A DNA stretch of 39,427 nucleotides from BS150m-G50 sp964517435. Its GTDB lineage: Bacteria; CAIWAD01; BS150m-G50. Positions 25,620-33,704 of the stretch are shown here, one piece after another. A program made the translations under genes and the position numbers. The notes under the pieces are model-generated. The model was not told the DNA's origin and ran no database searches. It was given only the letters and a program-made list of their open reading frames with translations. The stretch lies in contig CAZFEC010000030.1 of NCBI GenBank assembly GCA_964517435.1, forward strand, positions 1-39,427, read 5' to 3'. Position 1 is the stretch's first letter. Every line of letters starts with the position of its first letter.

Positions 25620-26711
25620 ATGAGAGCAATGAGTGAACCCGCACCCGACCGCCGGCACTGCTCGCGCTGCCCGCTGCCCGCGACTTCACCGCTGGTGACG
25701 CTGGACCGGGATGGCGAATGCAACTTCTGCCATCACCACCGTCCCGTCGAGCTGGCCCGGGAAGGGGAGCTGACGACCCTGCTGGAGGATGCGCGCAACC
25801 CCCGGGGCCGCTACGACTGCATCGTCAACATCAGCGGCGGCCGGGTCAGCGCCTTTACACTCCTGAAGGTGGCGAAGGATTATCGGATGAGGGTACTGGC
25901 GGTCAACTATGCCAACCCTTTCACCGACGAGACGGCGCGCCTCAATATCGACCGCATGGTGAAGAAACTGGGTGTCGAGCTGGTGCAGTTCAACTTCCGC
26001 CGGCAGCTGCATGAGCGCATCCTGCGTAACAACATCCTCGCCTGGTTCCGCAATCCCTCCCCCGCGATGGTGCCGGTGATCTGTATCGGCTGCAAGATCA
26101 TCTGGCCCCGCATCCTGCGCATCGCCCGCCACCACCGGATCCGCTGCATCATCAACGGCGGCAACCCCTACGAATACACCTCCTTCAAGAAAGAGCTGCT
26201 TGGAGTTGCCTCCGGTTCCGACCTGGTTACATCCTATTCCAGAAACATCTTCGGTCTGTTGAAAGAGGGCTTTCGCAATTGGCGCTACCTGAATCCGCGC
26301 TACCTCCCCCAGACCGTACTGGGCTACCTGTTCGGCAATCAGTATGCACCCGGCAGCAGGCTTTACGGGGGCGACATCAAACGGATCGACCTCTTTCACT
26401 ACATCCCCTGGCGCGAAGAGGAGGTGATCGACCGTATCCGGGCGGAGCTGGACTGGGAATGCCCGGCGGACGCTAACTCCAGCTGGCGCTTCGATTGCCG
26501 CATCGGTCATCTCAAAGACTTCATGTATCTCAAAACGCTGGGGATGACGGAAAAAGACGACTTCTACGCCAAGCTGGTGCGGGAGGGGGAAGTCGAGCGG
26601 ACGGAGGCCCTGCGGCGGCTGGAGGTGGAAAACCGCATCCGCTACGATCACATCACGGATTTACTGCGACAGGTGAATGTTCCGGTGGGGATATTGGATA
26701 CGCTGGGGTAG
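25620..26711 (+). CDS. PP-loop ATPase-like protein (N-acetyl sugar amidotransferase-like) with altered SGGxDS motif
   Basis: A 363-residue protein resembling the WbpG/WbuX-type N-acetyl sugar amidotransferases, which use ATP pyrophosphatase chemistry. The N-terminal Cys pairs CSRC (14-17) and CNFC (34-37) form a probable zinc ribbon. A PP-loop region follows at 66-100, then PVICIGCKIIWPRIL and RCIINGGNPYEYTSF. The PP-loop signature, normally SGGxDS, reads SGGRVS at 72-77: the Asp is Val76 (GTC 25845-25847). The frame is otherwise intact, so function may be altered rather than lost. It starts 2 bp after the GNAT stop; ATG 25629 is an alternative start. The coupled acetyltransferases suggest amino-sugar or small-molecule modification, which is inference. 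Confidence 0.75.
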   Translation: MRAMSEPAPDRRHCSRCPLPATSPLVTLDRDGECNFCHHHRPVELAREGELTTLLEDARNPRGRYDCIVNISGGRVSAFTLLKVAKDYRMRVLAVNYANPFTDETARLNIDRMVKKLGVELVQFNFRRQLHERILRNNILAWFRNPSPAMVPVICIGCKIIWPRILRIARHHRIRCIINGGNPYEYTSFKKELLGVASGSDLVTSYSRNIFGLLKEGFRNWRYLNPRYLPQTVLGYLFGNQYAPGSRLYGGDIKRIDLFHYIPWREEEVIDRIRAELDWECPADANSSWRFDCRIGHLKDFMYLKTLGMTEKDDFYAKLVREGEVERTEALRRLEVENRIRYDHITDLLRQVNVPVGILDTLG

Positions 26712-26725
26712 GTGGGGTGGAATTC

Positions 26726-26847
26726 GTAGGGGCGGGTTTGAAACCCGCCCTGGTATGCATCACCTGAATGCATGAATCTTGTGGGTTCCCACCCGTGCGA
26801 ACGTTACCCGACCGTATGAGAAGGGCGGGTCAGAGACCCGCCCCTAC
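26726..26847. repeat. Palindromic intergenic element between convergent genes
   Basis: The outer arms GTAGGGGCGGGT (26726-26737) and ACCCGCCCCTAC (26836-26847) are perfect inverted repeats of 12 bp. Inside, 26730-26750 is a perfect palindrome with 10-bp arms around one G, and 26823-26843 a second hairpin with 8-bp arms. The element fills the spacer between the PP-loop gene (+) and clpX (-) and touches the clpX stop. GTAGGGGCGGGT-type palindromes are familiar repeated extragenic elements in many bacterial genomes. It may also serve as a bidirectional terminator. Confidence 0.7.
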
Positions 26848-28127
26848 TACCCCGTCTTCCTTTTGATAGGTCGCGTCTTTCCGGCCGTCTTCTCGCGCCG
26901 TTCGATGCGCGCCTTGCCGCCACTCTCCACCACCTTCCGGTTGATAGTCACCCGTTTGACCGACTTGTCGCCCGGTAGCTCGAACATGATGTCGCGCAGC
27001 GAGGCCTCCATGATCGAACGCAGCGCCCGGGCGCCGGTTTTGCGATCCTTGGCCAGCTTGACGATCGACTTGAGTGCCCCCTCGGTGAACTGCAGCTCGA
27101 TGCCGTCCAGCTTGAGCAGCTCGGTGAACTGGCGGGTGAGGGCGTTGCGGGGATTGAGCAGAATATCGCGCAGGGCCGCTTCGGTCAGCTCGTCCAGCGC
27201 GGTGATCACCGGCAGGCGGCCGATCAGCTCCGGGATCAGCCCGTAGTGAATGAGATCGTAGTACTCGATCTGCTGCAGCAGTTCGAACCGTGACTGTTCC
27301 TGCTTATCGATCTCGGCACCGAATCCCATCGAAGAGCTGGCGAGTCGGTGCTCGATGATCTTCTCCAACCCATCGAACGATCCGCCGACGATGAAGAGGA
27401 TGTTGCGGGTGTTGATGTTGATCAGCTTCTGCTCGGGATGCTTGCGGCCCCCTTCGGGCGGCACCGCGGCGACGGTTCCTTCCAGCAGCTTGAGCATCGC
27501 CTGCTGCACTCCCTCACCGGAAACGTCGCGGGTGATGGAGGTGTTGGCTTCGCGCCGCGCGATCTTGTCGATCTCGTCGATGTAGACGATCCCCATCTCG
27601 GCGGCGGGGACATCATAGTTGGCGGCTCGCAACAGCCGCACCAGGATATTCTCCACGTCCTCCCCGACGTAACCCGCCTCGGTCAGCACCGTGGCGTCGG
27701 CGATGGTGAAGGGCACCTGCAGGAAACGCGCCAGCGTCTGCGCCAGCAGGGTCTTGCCAGTCCCGGTCGGACCGACCAGCAGGATGTTGCTCTTCTCGAT
27801 TTCGACATCGGTACCGGCACTCTCCTGGGTGATGCGCTTGTAGTGGTTGTAGACCGCCACCGACAGCGCGCGCTTCGCCTCATCCTGGCCGATGACATAC
27901 TCGTCCAGCTTGGCCTTGATCTGTCTGGGATTGGGGAATTGCGCGAGGTTGAAACTCTTGCGCTGCGACAGGTTGCGGCGGATAATCCGCCCGGAAGCCT
28001 CCACGCACTCATCGCAGATATTGACTTCCGGCCCGGTGATCATGATCTGCACCTGGTCGGAAGTCCGCCCGCAGAAAGAGCAGCGCGGCCCTTCCACGCC
28101 GAGCTTATCGTTGTCTTTAGGTGTCAT
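26847..28127 (-). CDS. clpX: ATP-dependent Clp protease ATP-binding subunit ClpX
   Basis: A 426-residue AAA+ unfoldase that recognises tagged substrates and feeds them to ClpP. The N-terminal C4 zinc finger uses Cys16, Cys19, Cys38 and Cys41. Walker A GPTGTGKT is at 119-126, followed by the pore-loop region containing GYVGEDVEN, Walker B VYIDEIDKI, sensor regions and the ClpP-binding loop region near LIPELIGRLPV. Length is normal. ATG 28127 has GGAGA 4 nt upstream. The protein ends with a basic tail (KTAGKTRPIKRKTG). It lies 36 bp after clpP in the usual tig-clpP-clpX order, so probably one operon. Confidence 0.98.
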   Translation of the reverse strand: MTPKDNDKLGVEGPRCSFCGRTSDQVQIMITGPEVNICDECVEASGRIIRRNLSQRKSFNLAQFPNPRQIKAKLDEYVIGQDEAKRALSVAVYNHYKRITQESAGTDVEIEKSNILLVGPTGTGKTLLAQTLARFLQVPFTIADATVLTEAGYVGEDVENILVRLLRAANYDVPAAEMGIVYIDEIDKIARREANTSITRDVSGEGVQQAMLKLLEGTVAAVPPEGGRKHPEQKLININTRNILFIVGGSFDGLEKIIEHRLASSSMGFGAEIDKQEQSRFELLQQIEYYDLIHYGLIPELIGRLPVITALDELTEAALRDILLNPRNALTRQFTELLKLDGIELQFTEGALKSIVKLAKDRKTGARALRSIMEASLRDIMFELPGDKSVKRVTINRKVVESGGKARIERREKTAGKTRPIKRKTG

Positions 28128-28163
28128 GTTCTCCTCGATGCAATCAGTCGGTCGGCGACCGTT

Positions 28164-28760
28164 CTACTTCTTCTCGATTTCGTGAGACACGATCACCTCG
28201 TCGATCAGGCCGTACTCGCGGGCTTCTTCCGCCGACATGAAGTAATCGCGATCGGTGTCCTCCTGAATCCGGTCCAGCGGCTGGTCGGTGTGATGCGCCA
28301 GGATTTCCGCCAGCCGCTTCTTCAGCAGGATGATCTCGTTGGCGTGGATCTCGATATCGGAAGCCTGCCCCTGCACGCCGCCCATCGGCTGGTGGATCAG
28401 AATGCGGGAGTTGGGCAGGGTACTGCGTTTGCCCTTGGCACCGGCCGTCAGCAGCAGGGCGCCGAAGCTGGCCGCCAGGCCGGTACAGATGGTGGCCACA
28501 TCCGGTTTGATGTACTGCATGGTGTCGTAGATGGCCAGGCCCGCTGTCACCGCTCCGCCGGGACTGTTGATGTAGAGGAAGATGTCCTTGTCGGGATCCT
28601 CCGCTTCCAGGAACAGCATCTGGGCGATGATCAGATTGGCGATCTGGTCGTTGATGGCGGTGCCGAGGAAGATGATACGCTCCTTCAGCAAACGGGAATA
28701 GATGTCGTAGGAGCGCTCGCCGCGCCCGGTCTGTTCGACTACAATCGGAATCAGTCCCAT
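28164..28760 (-). CDS. clpP: ATP-dependent Clp protease proteolytic subunit ClpP
   Basis: A 198-residue serine peptidase forming the tetradecameric chamber of ClpXP. The catalytic triad reads Ser98 (GLAASFGA), His123 (ILIHQPMGG) and Asp172 (TDRDYFM). The active-site block has ASF where ASM is usual, a conservative change. The N-terminal processing region (MGLIPIVVEQTGRGERSYDIY) is typical. ATG 28760 has a near-perfect AAGGAGG Shine-Dalgarno. It lies between tig and clpX, as in most bacteria. Confidence 0.98.
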   Translation of the reverse strand: MGLIPIVVEQTGRGERSYDIYSRLLKERIIFLGTAINDQIANLIIAQMLFLEAEDPDKDIFLYINSPGGAVTAGLAIYDTMQYIKPDVATICTGLAASFGALLLTAGAKGKRSTLPNSRILIHQPMGGVQGQASDIEIHANEIILLKKRLAEILAHHTDQPLDRIQEDTDRDYFMSAEEAREYGLIDEVIVSHEIEKK

Positions 28761-28796
28761 TCAGTCCTCCTTATGGGCCGGTTTGGAAGCCTCATC

Positions 28797-30062
28797 TTAT
28801 TTTGTTTTCTCTTTGATCATGACCGCGTTCTCCCGCAGCAGGGTCATCACCCGGTTGTCCAGGACCTGTCCGCGGAAATCATCCAGCTTGCCATCAACCA
28901 GCAACTGCGGACCCAGCATTTCCGGGGTGGTGCCCCGCAGCTGCGCCAGGCGCTCGACTTCCGCCTCCAGGTCCTCATCGGTCACAGTCAACTCTTCGGC
29001 CTTGATGATCGCTTTCTTAAGCAGATACCAGTGCGCGCTGCTCTTCATCTGGTCGGCGTATTCCTGCCGGATGGCAGACGCCTCGATCGGATTATCGCTC
29101 TGCGCGCGGGTGCGTTCGATCAGATTATCCAGCTGCAGGTCGACCATCTTCTGCGGTACCTCCACCTGGTTCAGCTCGATCATCTTCTCGATCAGACGAT
29201 CGTTGATCCGGCGCGCCTGGTCCTGGGTCATCAGCTCGTTCAGGTCGCCGCGGATCTTATCCTTCAGCGCCTCCAGGGATTCGTAGCCGGGCGGTACCTC
29301 CCTGGCCAGCTCGTCATCCAGCGGCAGCAGGTCCAGCTGCTTGACCTCCTTCACCTCCACGGTGAAATACTCGGTCTTCTGCTTGCCTTCCTCTGCTCCC
29401 TCGGAGGGATCGGTGATGACCACGTTGCGGTTCTCGCCCCCCTTGACGCCCAGCATCTGCTGGTCGAAGCCCTCGCCGTAGGTCTGGTCGCCCAGGATCA
29501 CCTGGATGTTGACATAGCGGGAATCCGCAATCGGGATGCCGAGTGAGTCGTTTTCCTGCAGATCCACCACCAGCTGGCATCCCTCCTTGGCGCCCTCCTC
29601 GATCGGCGTCCAGCTGCTGAAGTCGCGCCGGATCCGCTCGAGCGTCTCGTCCACCCGCGTCTCATCCAGATTCAACTCCGGCTCTTCGATCTCGATTCCC
29701 TTGTACTGAACCAGCTCCACTTTCGGTTCCACTGGAATCCTGGCGGTGAAGGTCAGATCGGCGCCGGCTTCGAACTCCAGCTCCCGGATTTCACCCTGGT
29801 CGATCGGATTGATCTCGTTCTCGGTGATGGCGTTGACGTAACTCTCGCTGATCAGGCCGTCCAGCACCTCCTGCTCGGCCGCCTTGCCGACGATGTTTTT
29901 CACCTGGGCCAGTGGTGCTTTGCCCTTGCGGAATCCTTTGATATTCATAGTCTTGCTGTATTCCAACAGCTTTTCATCGATCCGTTTCTGTACATCCGCG
30001 GCCGGCACGGTCACCTTTACTTCGATTTCTGTCGCGGATTTGGTCTCAATCTTTACTTCCAA
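28797..30062 (-). CDS. tig: Trigger factor
   Basis: A ribosome-associated chaperone and peptidyl-prolyl isomerase of about 421 residues. The N-terminal ribosome-binding domain has the signature GFRKGKAP. An FKBP-type isomerase domain comes next (EGCQLVVDLQE onwards) and a helical C-terminal arm domain completes it. I start at TTG 30062 because AAGGAG sits 6 nt upstream and the protein then begins with the usual MEVKIE-type N-terminus. ATG 30080 in the same frame would place that Shine-Dalgarno inside the gene and add six residues. It heads the tig-clpP-clpX operon. Confidence 0.95.
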   Translation of the reverse strand: MEVKIETKSATEIEVKVTVPAADVQKRIDEKLLEYSKTMNIKGFRKGKAPLAQVKNIVGKAAEQEVLDGLISESYVNAITENEINPIDQGEIRELEFEAGADLTFTARIPVEPKVELVQYKGIEIEEPELNLDETRVDETLERIRRDFSSWTPIEEGAKEGCQLVVDLQENDSLGIPIADSRYVNIQVILGDQTYGEGFDQQMLGVKGGENRNVVITDPSEGAEEGKQKTEYFTVEVKEVKQLDLLPLDDELAREVPPGYESLEALKDKIRGDLNELMTQDQARRINDRLIEKMIELNQVEVPQKMVDLQLDNLIERTRAQSDNPIEASAIRQEYADQMKSSAHWYLLKKAIIKAEELTVTDEDLEAEVERLAQLRGTTPEMLGPQLLVDGKLDDFRGQVLDNRVMTLLRENAVMIKEKTK

Positions 30063-30181
30063 ACAAGTCTCCTTAATCATTTTCCAGAATAACCGGTCGT
30101 AGTGTTATAAAAACCGCGCCTGGGCGTCATACCGCCGCCGGCGAAGAAAATCAGCAACAATCGTGACAGTTGCGGTCAGGA

Positions 30182-30229
30182 TGACGCTGATTTGTCAGCA
30201 TGACACTGATTTGTCAGCATGACACTGAG
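30182..30229. repeat. 19-bp tandem repeat, about 2.5 units, abutting tRNA-Leu
   Basis: The unit TGACACTGATTTGTCAGCA occurs at 30182-30200 (one mismatch) and 30201-30219, followed by a partial unit at 30220-30229. Each contains CTGATTTGTCAG, a short imperfect hairpin. The array begins at the 3' end of the minus-strand tRNA, so it would be in its trailer transcript. Confidence 0.75.
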
Positions 30230-30311
30230 TGCGAAAGGGGGGATTTGAACCCCCACGTCCGAAGACACCAGATCCTAAATCTGGCGCGTCTGCCAATTCC
30301 GCCACTCTCGC
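30230..30311 (-). tRNA. tRNA-Leu(UAG)
   Basis: An 82-nt class II tRNA without encoded CCA. The acceptor stem GCGAGAG pairs with CTTTCGC (one G-U pair) and the discriminator is A. The D-arm reads GTGGCGGAATTGGCAGAC. The anticodon stem CCAGA/TCTGG encloses loop TTTAGGA, giving anticodon TAG (reads CUN leucine codons). A long variable arm (TGTCTTCGGACGT) and T-arm GGGGGTTCAAATCCCCC complete it. Confidence 0.97.
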
Positions 30312-30735
30312 TTCCTGGATCGTATGCCGCTTATCAGCGTTCCACCTGTATGTCGACGCTTATAGACAATGTCTGTTTGAAAACGCTATCTCGGGCATCG
30401 ATCTTAGTTTTGCTATTGAAAGAGTGTGATGTTTCGGTCACCATATCCAAGCAATACTATATAAGGTGAGGAAACTGAATCGCAACCTTTTCGAGTCCTC
30501 CTTTTCCCTTGCACACCACCCCTCGTTGGACTATAATTATCGCCTCGTTATGCATGGTTGCGCTGGTTTCAACCAACCTGCACCTGTAACGCCCCTTGAG
30601 GGTACCGACTTTCCAGTAACCGCGAAAACCGCGGTCCTTTCTTTTCCACGCGTCCGGCGGGTAGAGATTGTACAATGCCGGACATAGGAACCTGTCGACT
30701 AAACATCACCAGCCGGTGAGGTTCCGAAGGAAAAG
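30312..30735. other. Intergenic region upstream of the RhlE-like helicase
   Basis: 424 bp without a convincing gene. It separates the minus-strand tRNA from the plus-strand helicase and so should hold promoters for both. A small hairpin CCGCG-AAAAC-CGCGG at 30620-30634 is followed by TCCTTTCTTTT and could be a weak plus-strand attenuator or terminator. Helicase genes of this type often have long 5' leaders, but no riboswitch or thermometer can be claimed. Confidence 0.5.
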
Positions 30736-32073
30736 ATGAAAAAGCATAAAGACACGCGTCGCACGCGGACCAACCATTCCATTCCCCCAACCCAGATCCA
30801 GTTTCAACAGAGTGTCTTTGGCGCCCTGCTGCCAGAGATTCAACTGGCTGTAGCCGCTGAGGGCTATCTCACCCCGACCCCCGTTCAAGCACAGTGCATA
30901 CAGCCGCTGCTGGAAGGACGCGACCTGCTGGGAAGCGCTCAGACCGGCACCGGAAAGACCGCGGCATTCACCCTGCCGCTACTGCAACGGCTGGCGGCCA
31001 ACACCCGCCGGCCCCGTCCGGGCACACCCCGCGCTCTCATCCTGGCTCCCACCCGCGAGCTGGCGGCACAGATCAGGGGGAGTATTCAGACCTACGGGCG
31101 TAATCTGCGCCTCAGCAGCGCCGTCATCTTCGGCGGCGTGAACCAGGGGCCTCAGGTCAAGGCGCTGAACCACGGGATCGATATCCTCGTAGCCACCCCC
31201 GGCCGGTTGCTCGATCTGATCCAGCAGGACTACATTCACCTGAGTGAGGTGGAGGTCTTCATTCTGGACGAAGTGGACCGGATGCTCGACATGGGTTTCA
31301 TACATGACATCAAGCGGGTGTTGTCCCACCTGCCGGCTCGGCGCCAGACCCTCTTCTTCTCGGCGACCATTCCTCCGAAGATGGAGGTGTTGGCGCACAC
31401 CATGGTACATAACCCAGTGCGGGTGAGTATCGCGCCCGAGCAGCCGACGGTGGAATCGATCGAGCAGAAAGTGCTGTTCGTCGGCAAGGGGAACAAGGAT
31501 GCTCTGCTGGTGTCCCTGCTGGATGACCCCGAAATCAACAAGGCCATCATCTTCACCCAGATGAAGCATGTCGCCAACCGGGTGGTGAAGAAACTGTATA
31601 CCGCCGGAATTGACGGTGTCGCCATCCATGGTAACAAGAGCCAGGCCGCCCGCACCAAGGCGCTGGACGGATTCAAGCAGAACCGGTACCGGGTGCTGGT
31701 CGCCACCGATGTCGCTGCGCGGGGCCTGGACGTCGACGACATCACCCATGTGATCAACTACGACCTGCCGCTGGAAGCAGAGACTTACGTACACCGGATC
31801 GGGCGTACGGCCCGGGCGGGAGCAGGCGGCAACGCCATTTCCTTCTGCAGCACCGAGGATCGTTCCATTCTACGGGATATCGAACGGTTGCTGGGTCAGC
31901 CGGTACCCCCTGAAACCGATCACGGTTTTCATTGCGATGCGGCTTATCAGTCCGGCCGGACCGCCCCGAAGACACGGGGCGGAAAAGGCAGCAGTCGTCC
32001 CCGGCAGGGCGGTCGTCCCCAGGGCAACGCCAACCGTAGTCGCAATCGCACCCGTGCCCGCCGTCAGCGGTGA
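30736..32073 (+). CDS. DEAD-box-type RNA helicase, RhlE-like, with DEVD box
   Basis: A 445-residue ATP-dependent RNA helicase for RNA decay or ribosome assembly. Q motif TPTPVQ, motif I AQTGTGKT (68-75), Ia APTRELAAQI, Ib TPGRLLD, motif III FFSATIP, motif V ATDVAARGLDVDD and motif VI HRIGRTARAG are all present. Motif II reads DEVD (178-181) rather than DEAD, with Val180 encoded by GTG at 31273. RMLDMGF after motif II marks the RhlE group. The C-terminal 40 residues are basic and Gly/Arg-rich, an RNA-binding tail. ATG 30736 has AAGGAAA upstream. The TGA stop is followed in the same frame by 67 sense codons of a sorting domain. Confidence 0.93.
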   Translation: MKKHKDTRRTRTNHSIPPTQIQFQQSVFGALLPEIQLAVAAEGYLTPTPVQAQCIQPLLEGRDLLGSAQTGTGKTAAFTLPLLQRLAANTRRPRPGTPRALILAPTRELAAQIRGSIQTYGRNLRLSSAVIFGGVNQGPQVKALNHGIDILVATPGRLLDLIQQDYIHLSEVEVFILDEVDRMLDMGFIHDIKRVLSHLPARRQTLFFSATIPPKMEVLAHTMVHNPVRVSIAPEQPTVESIEQKVLFVGKGNKDALLVSLLDDPEINKAIIFTQMKHVANRVVKKLYTAGIDGVAIHGNKSQAARTKALDGFKQNRYRVLVATDVAARGLDVDDITHVINYDLPLEAETYVHRIGRTARAGAGGNAISFCSTEDRSILRDIERLLGQPVPPETDHGFHCDAAYQSGRTAPKTRGGKGSSRPRQGGRPQGNANRSRNRTRARRQR

Positions 32074-32277
32074 ATTACGCTCCCTCCCTCACCGGTTACG
32101 CTGGAGGTCTACAATCTGCTGGGGGAAAGAGTGAGTGTACTGTACGAGGGTAAATCACTCCCGGCCGGCAGCCACCTCGTCAACTGGGACTGCCGCCAGG
32201 CACCCTCCGGCCTCTATCTGGTGAGATTGCAGGCCGGCGACCGCAACGCCTGCGGAAAGGTGATTGCCCTGCAATAG
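32074..32277 (+). pseudogene. Orphan FlgD-like C-terminal sorting domain fragment
   Basis: Directly after the helicase TGA, and in the same frame, 67 sense codons end at TAG 32275-32277. The translation contains VTLEVYNLLGERVSVLYEG, LPAGSHLVNWDC and APSGLYLVRLQAG, followed by a basic turn and a hydrophobic end: the second half of a FlgD-Ig/type IX-like sorting domain, without its NPFNP portion. There is no start codon or Shine-Dalgarno giving a sensible protein. The simplest reading is the 3' remnant of a deleted secreted-protein gene. A fusion by TGA read-through is possible in principle but would put a secretion domain on a cytoplasmic helicase. Confidence 0.75.
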
Positions 32278-32340
32278 TCAAAATCCCGCAACCGGCAGGG
32301 CGTACGCCTGAACTCAAAACGAGCCGGGCTCCGATAGGTT

Positions 32341-33604
32341 CTAGCGGATCAACACCATTTTGCGCGTTGTCACCTGCTTCCCGGTTGACAATCGGCATAG
32401 ATACACCCCGCTGGCCAATTCACCGCCGTCGAACTGAACAGAATGGGTCCCGGCGTCATAGCTGCCCGCTGCCAGCTGAGCCACTCGTCGTCCCCGCATA
32501 TCATATACGGCAAGTTGAATCCGTTGCGGTTGCGTAAGCTCGAATTCGATCATCGTGGTCGGATTGAACGGGTTGGGGTGGTTGCGCAGAAGTGTACAGG
32601 TCGCAGGCGCGGAGGCGGATTCCTTTATTCCTTCCGAGCCGTAACCATTCAGGTAGAGCGTCACCTGGCCGCCGGAGAATTGTCCGCCCGAGGCGCGGCC
32701 GCTGACCATGACGATGTCGTGATCGCCATCCCCGTCCATATCCTGAAATACGAAGTCCTGCGGATACTGAATCGATTCGTCGATGTTCAGAGAGGTGAAT
32801 TCACCGTTGCCGTCGTTGGAGAACCAGGTGAACACCGTTCCGTTGCGGTCCACAGCCGCCACATCAAGTGTCAGATTGTCGTCGGTATACTCCGCGCCGA
32901 CAAACCAGATGTTGGAAAGCCAGGAGGCGATGACATGCCGCTCAAAATCACCGCCGCCCAGGTTTTCATACCAGCGCAGCTCGGGTGTATTTGCCGCCGG
33001 AACCAGGATATCCTGATCGCCGTCGTCATCAAGATCACGGCAGAGTAGATCGTACGGACCATCTACATCCTCATCGATGTAGTGTTTCGTGAAATTCTCT
33101 TCACCGTCGTTTGCATATCAATAAAGATGGTCATACTGGTTGACCGCACCCTGCACGATGTCGATATCACCGTCGCCGTCCATGTCCGCCGCGTCGATCC
33201 CGTAGGCGTCGCCACTCGTCTCATCGATCGTATGCTGGGTGAATGTGTGATCCTCCAGTTGTTCCGACCAGAAAGTGTACTCATTCCAGGTATCGTTGTT
33301 GCCGACGACATCCAGCCGGCCGTCCTGGTTCAGGTCGACGATGACATACTTCCAGAAGTAACCGGTTCCGATTGTCTGAAAGGAGAAATTCATCTCGCCC
33401 TCGTTGACCAACATGAAAGTGCCGGCTTGCAGTTCACCGTAGACTACATCCAGATCTTCGTCACCGTCCATATCGATGAGTGTTACCTGGTAGATGTCGC
33501 CTGAGGCGTAATGAAGCAGATGAAGATTGAATTCCAGGCCCCCGGTGTTCTCGAGCCAGTGGATTTCAGCCTCGTCATATTCCGAAAAAACGATATCCAC
33601 ATCG
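32341..33604 (-). pseudogene. FG-GAP/VCBS repeat protein with sorting domain, interrupted by TGA and by the assembly gap
   Basis: Read from the gap edge, the frame encodes FG-GAP/VCBS beta-propeller repeats with calcium-type loops (DMDGDEDLD, DLNQDGRLD, DMDGDGDID, DLDDDGDQD, DMDGDGDHD). It ends in an 80-residue FlgD-like sorting domain with NHPNPFNPTT, AVYDMRGRRV and LASGVYLCRLS. One in-frame TGA (33118-33120) splits it; both sides continue the same repeat pattern. The TGA sits where other repeats have Trp: HWLENTGG, RWYENLGG, TWFSNDG against stop-YANDG. A TGG to TGA mutation or a sequencing error is likely. The 5' end is lost in the N run; bases 33705-33809 (minus frame YGSGFPVTGLRLVKP) may or may not belong. 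Expected to be a secreted surface protein. Confidence 0.8.
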
Positions 33605-33704
33605 NNNNNNNNNNNNNNNNNNNNNNNNNNNNNNNNNNNNNNNNNNNNNNNNNNNNNNNNNNNNNNNNNNNNNNNNNNNNNNNNNNNNNNNNNNNNNNNN
33701 NNNN
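33605..33704. other. Scaffold gap (100 N)
   Basis: Exactly 100 undetermined bases, the conventional filler for a gap of unknown length. Reading frames cannot be carried across it, and the true distance and even the adjacency of the two sides rest on the scaffolding evidence. Confidence 0.98.

Noticed and set aside
27348..29546. A 732-codon plus-strand frame opposite clpX, clpP and tig
   Set aside because: Antisense shadow of three certain genes, with no motifs of its own.
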